From NCBI GenBank assembly GCA_004356555.1, contig SMWY01000043.1, positions 1 through 8,669 on the forward strand: a DNA stretch of 8,669 nt. The letters run 5' to 3'. Origin of the DNA: Candidatus Dadabacteria bacterium (GTDB lineage: Bacteria > Desulfobacterota_D > UBA1144 > Nemesobacterales > UBA2774). Position 1 is the stretch's first letter; each line of letters begins with the position of its first letter. The notes beneath the pieces are model-generated. The model made no database searches. It was not told where the DNA came from and saw only the letters and a program-made list of their open reading frames with translations. A program made the translations under genes and the position numbers. Below, in pieces: positions 6,269-8,669 of the stretch.

Positions 6269-7480
6269 ATGGCAACTGCAATTCCACGCGTGGAAGAAAC
6301 ACGTGAAATGCTTAAAAACCAAAAGATCGTTATTGCAGGCGTAGGTGAAACAGAACAGGGGAAGATACCCAATAAGAGCTCTTTTCAGTTCCTCTCCGAA
6401 GCCTCAAAAATTGCCATCGAAGATGCAGGTATTAAAAAAACCGATGTAGATGGCGTGATCACCGCTTTTTCTCTTGTTGAAAATACTTTTATGCACTGCA
6501 CTACATTTGCAGATTATTTTGGCATGAACCCGAGGTTCTTTTCTTCGGTAGCTATTGGCGGTGCAACGGCTGTTTGGATGGTTGCAGAAGCGGCTATGGC
6601 GATCGCAGCGGGGCAAGCAGAAGTTGTTCTTTGTGTCAGGGGGGATAATACACTTTCTGGCATCTCTTCTTCAGGCATGGTCGCCCTTATTAGGGAGATG
6701 TGCCATGCCGAGTTTGAATTCCCATACGGGCTTACTACACCTGGCGGCTATGCTCTTATTGCTCAAAGGTATATGGACGAATATGGGGCTACGTCCGAGC
6801 ACCTAGCCGCAGTATCTGTATCCGCAAGGAAGCATGCGGCATTAAAAGAGAACGCAATGCATCAAGGCCCCCTATCGATCGAAGATGTTATAAATTCACG
6901 AGAGATTGCCTCTCCTCTCCATAAGTATGATTGCTCAATCATTTCAGATGGCGGAGCGGCGTTTATCATCACTACGGAGGCAAAAGCCAAAGAGTTGGAA
7001 ATTGAGAATCCACTTGCTTATCTACACGGAATGGGTCAAGGCTATTCACATCAATATCTAACGAGCCTTGAGAATCTTGACCAGATTTACAATGCAGTTA
7101 ACCGCTCGGGTCAGAAAGCATTTCAAACCGCCGGTGTCGGGCCATCAGATGTAGATGTAGCATTCTTATATGATTGCTTCACCATAACGGTGTTGTTGGA
7201 GCTCGAGGGCCTTGGTTTTGTTGGGAAAGGCGAAGGGGGACCGTTTGCATTGGAAGGCCGCATGGAAATTGGAAGTGACCTGCCTGTTAATACGCATGGT
7301 GGTCTTCTTTCACAGGCACATCTAGGCGCCATGCACCACGTAATAGAAGCAACGCTTCAGCTCAGGGGTGCCGCAGGGCCGCGTCAGGTAGACGGTGCAG
7401 AGCTTGCGCTTGTGCACGGCAACGGCGGCATTGTTTCCGCACACAGCACTGTCTTGCTTGGGAAAGAAGCCCTTTCTTAA
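6269..7480 (+). CDS. Thiolase-fold lipid-transfer-type protein lacking the nucleophilic Cys
   Basis: A 403-residue thiolase-superfamily protein, paralogous to the one at 850-1998; compare RYMDEYGATSEHLA (168-181) with RYMQEYGVTSEQLA there. Aligning AIGGATAVW with EGACGSGTL puts Gly98 where the catalytic Cys should be. The NEAF/HDAF loop reads YDCF (301-304), the GHP loop reads QAHLGAM with His351 kept, and the CxG loop reads HGNGG (383-387). Ordinary Claisen-type thiolysis through a cysteine thioester is therefore unlikely. Ltp2, a steroid side-chain retro-aldolase in this superfamily, also lacks both catalytic cysteines and works with a DUF35 partner. It uses Tyr residues in the active site, and Tyr301 here may correspond to one of them. 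This is from memory and is a hypothesis. The start at 6269 has AGGGAG at 6255-6260, eight bases upstream. Met14 is an alternative but lacks a site. A DUF35 gene follows after 59 bases, probably in the same operon. Confidence 0.88.
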   Translation: MATAIPRVEETREMLKNQKIVIAGVGETEQGKIPNKSSFQFLSEASKIAIEDAGIKKTDVDGVITAFSLVENTFMHCTTFADYFGMNPRFFSSVAIGGATAVWMVAEAAMAIAAGQAEVVLCVRGDNTLSGISSSGMVALIREMCHAEFEFPYGLTTPGGYALIAQRYMDEYGATSEHLAAVSVSARKHAALKENAMHQGPLSIEDVINSREIASPLHKYDCSIISDGGAAFIITTEAKAKELEIENPLAYLHGMGQGYSHQYLTSLENLDQIYNAVNRSGQKAFQTAGVGPSDVDVAFLYDCFTITVLLELEGLGFVGKGEGGPFALEGRMEIGSDLPVNTHGGLLSQAHLGAMHHVIEATLQLRGAAGPRQVDGAELALVHGNGGIVSAHSTVLLGKEALS

Positions 7481-7539
7481 GCTTTTAACTGGTTCTTACA
7501 TACGCTTAATAAAAATTAAAGTTAGGAGAAATTAAAGAA

Positions 7540-7953
7540 ATGTCTGAATACAAGAAACCCCTTCCGGAGTTTCGTCCTGAGACCAAACCCTACTGGGAGG
7601 CTACGAAAAATCACGAACTTAAATTGCCTAGATCCAAGACTAACAATAAATTTTTTTTCTATCCCCGTGCCGTTTCTCCCTATGATGATATGTCGCAGGA
7701 CATTGAATGGGTCAACGCTAGCGGGAGAGGTAAAGTGTGGACGTACTCGATACACAATATGGGCCCGACAAAGGCGTATAAAGGCGATCCCCCTTATGTA
7801 GTTGCCTTGGTAGAGCTTGATGAAGGCGTGAAGATGATGACAAACATAGTCGATTGTGATCCGCAGGACGTCAAAATTGGCATGGAAGTGGAAGTAGTAT
7901 TCGATGATATTACCGAAGATGTCACTCTTCCGAAGTTCAAACCTGTAGGCTGA
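7540..7953 (+). CDS. DUF35 OB-fold protein with degenerate zinc ribbon
   Basis: A 137-residue DUF35-family protein, the probable subunit of the thiolase-fold protein 59 bases upstream. The N-terminal helix KPLPEFRPETKPYWEATKN (6-24) is typical of the family, as is the following FFFYPRAVSP (38-47). The OB-fold occupies about 60-137. The zinc site is gone: the two CxxC pairs are replaced by S32-K-T-N35 and S46-P-Y-D49. The only cysteine left is Cys106. The rest of the ribbon sequence is intact and the frame is open to a normal length, so this looks like divergence, not decay. The ribosome binding site is AGGAG at 7524-7528, with an 11-base spacing. Zinc-free members may keep the fold by other contacts. 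Whether the change is linked to the altered active site of the upstream protein cannot be told from sequence. Confidence 0.85.
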   Translation: MSEYKKPLPEFRPETKPYWEATKNHELKLPRSKTNNKFFFYPRAVSPYDDMSQDIEWVNASGRGKVWTYSIHNMGPTKAYKGDPPYVVALVELDEGVKMMTNIVDCDPQDVKIGMEVEVVFDDITEDVTLPKFKPVG

Positions 7954-8019
7954 TCAGGCTCGATTCGTTATTACTAGCCGATACTTATTTAAGGGCTTAT
8001 TCAAAACTGAAATTTGATG

Positions 8020-8050
8020 AATGATGGTTGGAGAACCTGCCATCATTTTT
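8020..8050 (+). terminator. Hairpin with T-run in the leader of the MaoC gene (terminator or attenuator)
   Basis: AATGATGG (8020-8027) pairs perfectly with CCATCATT (8040-8047) around a 12-base loop, and T runs to 8050. It ends only 26 bases before the MaoC ATG. No promoter fits between it and the gene, so transcripts reaching MaoC must read through it. It would reduce hydratase expression relative to the upstream genes, or act as a regulated attenuator. Confidence 0.55.
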
Positions 8051-8063
8051 ATTACATTGATTT

Positions 8064-8070
8064 GGAGGGG
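8064..8070 (+). promoter_or_regulatory. Ribosome binding site that fixes the MaoC start
   Basis: GGAGGGG lies six bases before ATG 8077. The same frame is open upstream from TTG 8014, but that start has no ribosome binding site. It would also add 21 residues, partly encoded by the hairpin at 8020-8047, that do not belong to the family. Confidence 0.85.
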
Positions 8071-8076
8071 AATAAA

Positions 8077-8529
8077 ATGTCAGTCGATACTAAACTATTC
8101 TGGGAAGACTTGGAAGTTGGAGCGGAACACCAAAGTACCGCTCGAACCATGACAGAGGCCGATATCGTAAACTTTGCGGGGCTGTCTGGTGATTTTAACA
8201 ACATGCACATTGATGAAGAGTTTGCTAAGAAAACTGTCTTCGGTACTAGGATCGCTCATGGTGTTTTGACGTTATCTATTTCTACAGGCCTGTGGTTCAC
8301 TATGCCTCGTCTCGCCACTGTAGCTTTTATGGGTCTAGAAGACTGGCGTTTCACTGGAGCAGTGAAACCAGGCGACACAATTTACATCACTCGGAATCTG
8401 GTCGAAAAAAAAGAGCATAAGCGTCCGAACATGGGGTTTTTCACTTTTGAAGTCAACGTACATAATCAGAATGACGAGATTGTCCAAAAAGGTAAATGGG
8501 TTATCTTAGTCAACAGAAAAGAATCATGA
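8077..8529 (+). CDS. MaoC-type (hot-dog fold) enoyl-CoA hydratase/dehydratase
   Basis: A 150-residue single hot-dog-domain protein, normal for stand-alone MaoC or (R)-specific enoyl-CoA hydratases. The hydratase-2 motif is clear: FAGLSGDFNNMHIDEEFA (33-50) with catalytic Asp39 and His44, followed by RIAHGVLT (58-65). The usual N-P before the His segment is N-N-M here. The C-terminal half contains MGLEDWRFTGAVKPGDTI (85-102), typical of the family. It would add water to the double bond made by the acyl-CoA dehydrogenase encoded at 4959, probably as a homodimer in the cytoplasm. In the steroid system of Actinobacteria, MaoC and DUF35 domains occur in one hydratase and couple it to the aldolase. 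Here they are adjacent separate genes, separated by a hairpin. Confidence 0.9.
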   Translation: MSVDTKLFWEDLEVGAEHQSTARTMTEADIVNFAGLSGDFNNMHIDEEFAKKTVFGTRIAHGVLTLSISTGLWFTMPRLATVAFMGLEDWRFTGAVKPGDTIYITRNLVEKKEHKRPNMGFFTFEVNVHNQNDEIVQKGKWVILVNRKES

Positions 8530-8555
8530 ATTTTGTACATAAGCTTCTAATATAA

Positions 8556-8587
8556 GGGGAGAATATCTCTCCCCCTAAATGTTTTTA
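8556..8587 (+). terminator. Probable terminator at the end of the second unit
   Basis: GGGGAGA (8556-8562) pairs with TCTCCCC (8568-8574) around a five-base loop. A TTTTT run comes only at 8582-8586, seven bases after the stem, so the U-tract is displaced. It lies 27 bases after the MaoC stop, and the AT-rich flank on its other side would let it work for a leftward transcript as well. Confidence 0.5.
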
Positions 8588-8669
8588 TATTACCTTCTAT
8601 TAACTTCTGGCCTAACCAATTCAAATCAATAACTGAACTTTCCTAATAAGTGTTGTCTCATGGGCTGCA

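Noticed and set aside
7477..7509. Inverted repeat TTAAGC/GCTTAA between the second thiolase-like gene and its DUF35 partner
   Set aside because: It has only six AT-rich pairs, a 21-base loop and no T-run; it is unlikely to terminate transcription.
8014..8076. N-terminal extension of the MaoC gene from TTG 8014
   Set aside because: The ATG at 8077 has an excellent GGAGGGG site. The extension covers a hairpin and is absent from the family.
8621..8669. Possible C-terminus of a leftward gene entering at the right edge (15 open codons ending at TGA 8621-8623)
   Set aside because: It is too short to recognise, and another minus-strand frame is open for a similar length. It would fit a convergent gene sharing the hairpin at 8556-8574 but cannot be supported.
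1..8669. CRISPR arrays, tRNA or rRNA genes, insertion sequences, riboswitches
   Set aside because: I looked for regularly spaced repeats, cloverleaf-like segments, transposase frames with terminal repeats and structured leaders, and saw none.

Overview
The window reads as part of a bacterial chromosome of moderately low GC. Most start codons have strong AGGAGG-type ribosome binding sites. Envelope and mobile-element clues suggest an anaerobe-like lineage with an outer membrane, such as Synergistota or a diderm Firmicute. The clues are a YcbB-type L,D-transpeptidase, usual in cells with an outer membrane, and at the left edge a replication-initiator-like winged-helix protein of a kind I associate with Firmicute plasmids, prophages and integrative elements. 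This placement is an inference and is weak.

Layout. (1) 1-469, minus strand: 5' part of the replication-initiator-like gene, running off the left edge. (2) 470-849: gene-free AT-rich spacer with divergent promoter candidates and a 13-bp palindrome. (3) 850-2476, plus strand: a thiolase-superfamily protein followed by its Zn-ribbon/OB-fold (DUF35) partner, closed by a hairpin terminator. (4) 2506-4779, minus strand: a large L,D-transpeptidase, convergent with the thiolase pair and sharing its terminator. Its scaffold domain appears to be duplicated. (5) 4959-8529, plus strand: acyl-CoA dehydrogenase, a second thiolase-superfamily protein, a second DUF35 protein and a MaoC-type hydratase. An excellent extended -10 promoter precedes the dehydrogenase, and a second extended -10 box precedes the second thiolase-like gene. 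(6) 8530-8669: a weak terminator hairpin and nothing else I can support.

How the genes may work together. The plus-strand genes look like acyl-CoA catabolism: dehydrogenation (acyl-CoA dehydrogenase), hydration (MaoC), then C-C cleavage by thiolase-fold/DUF35 complexes. The two thiolase-fold proteins are not equivalent. The first keeps the nucleophilic Cys and both active-site His residues. The second has lost the nucleophilic Cys (Gly98) and carries a YDCF motif in place of NEAF/HDAF. Its DUF35 partner has also lost all four zinc-ligand cysteines. No 3-hydroxyacyl-CoA dehydrogenase is visible. The second unit therefore resembles, in gene content, the dehydrogenase-hydratase-retroaldolase module of actinobacterial steroid side-chain degradation (ChsE/ChsH/Ltp2-DUF35). 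That comparison is a hypothesis. The substrate cannot be read from the sequence.
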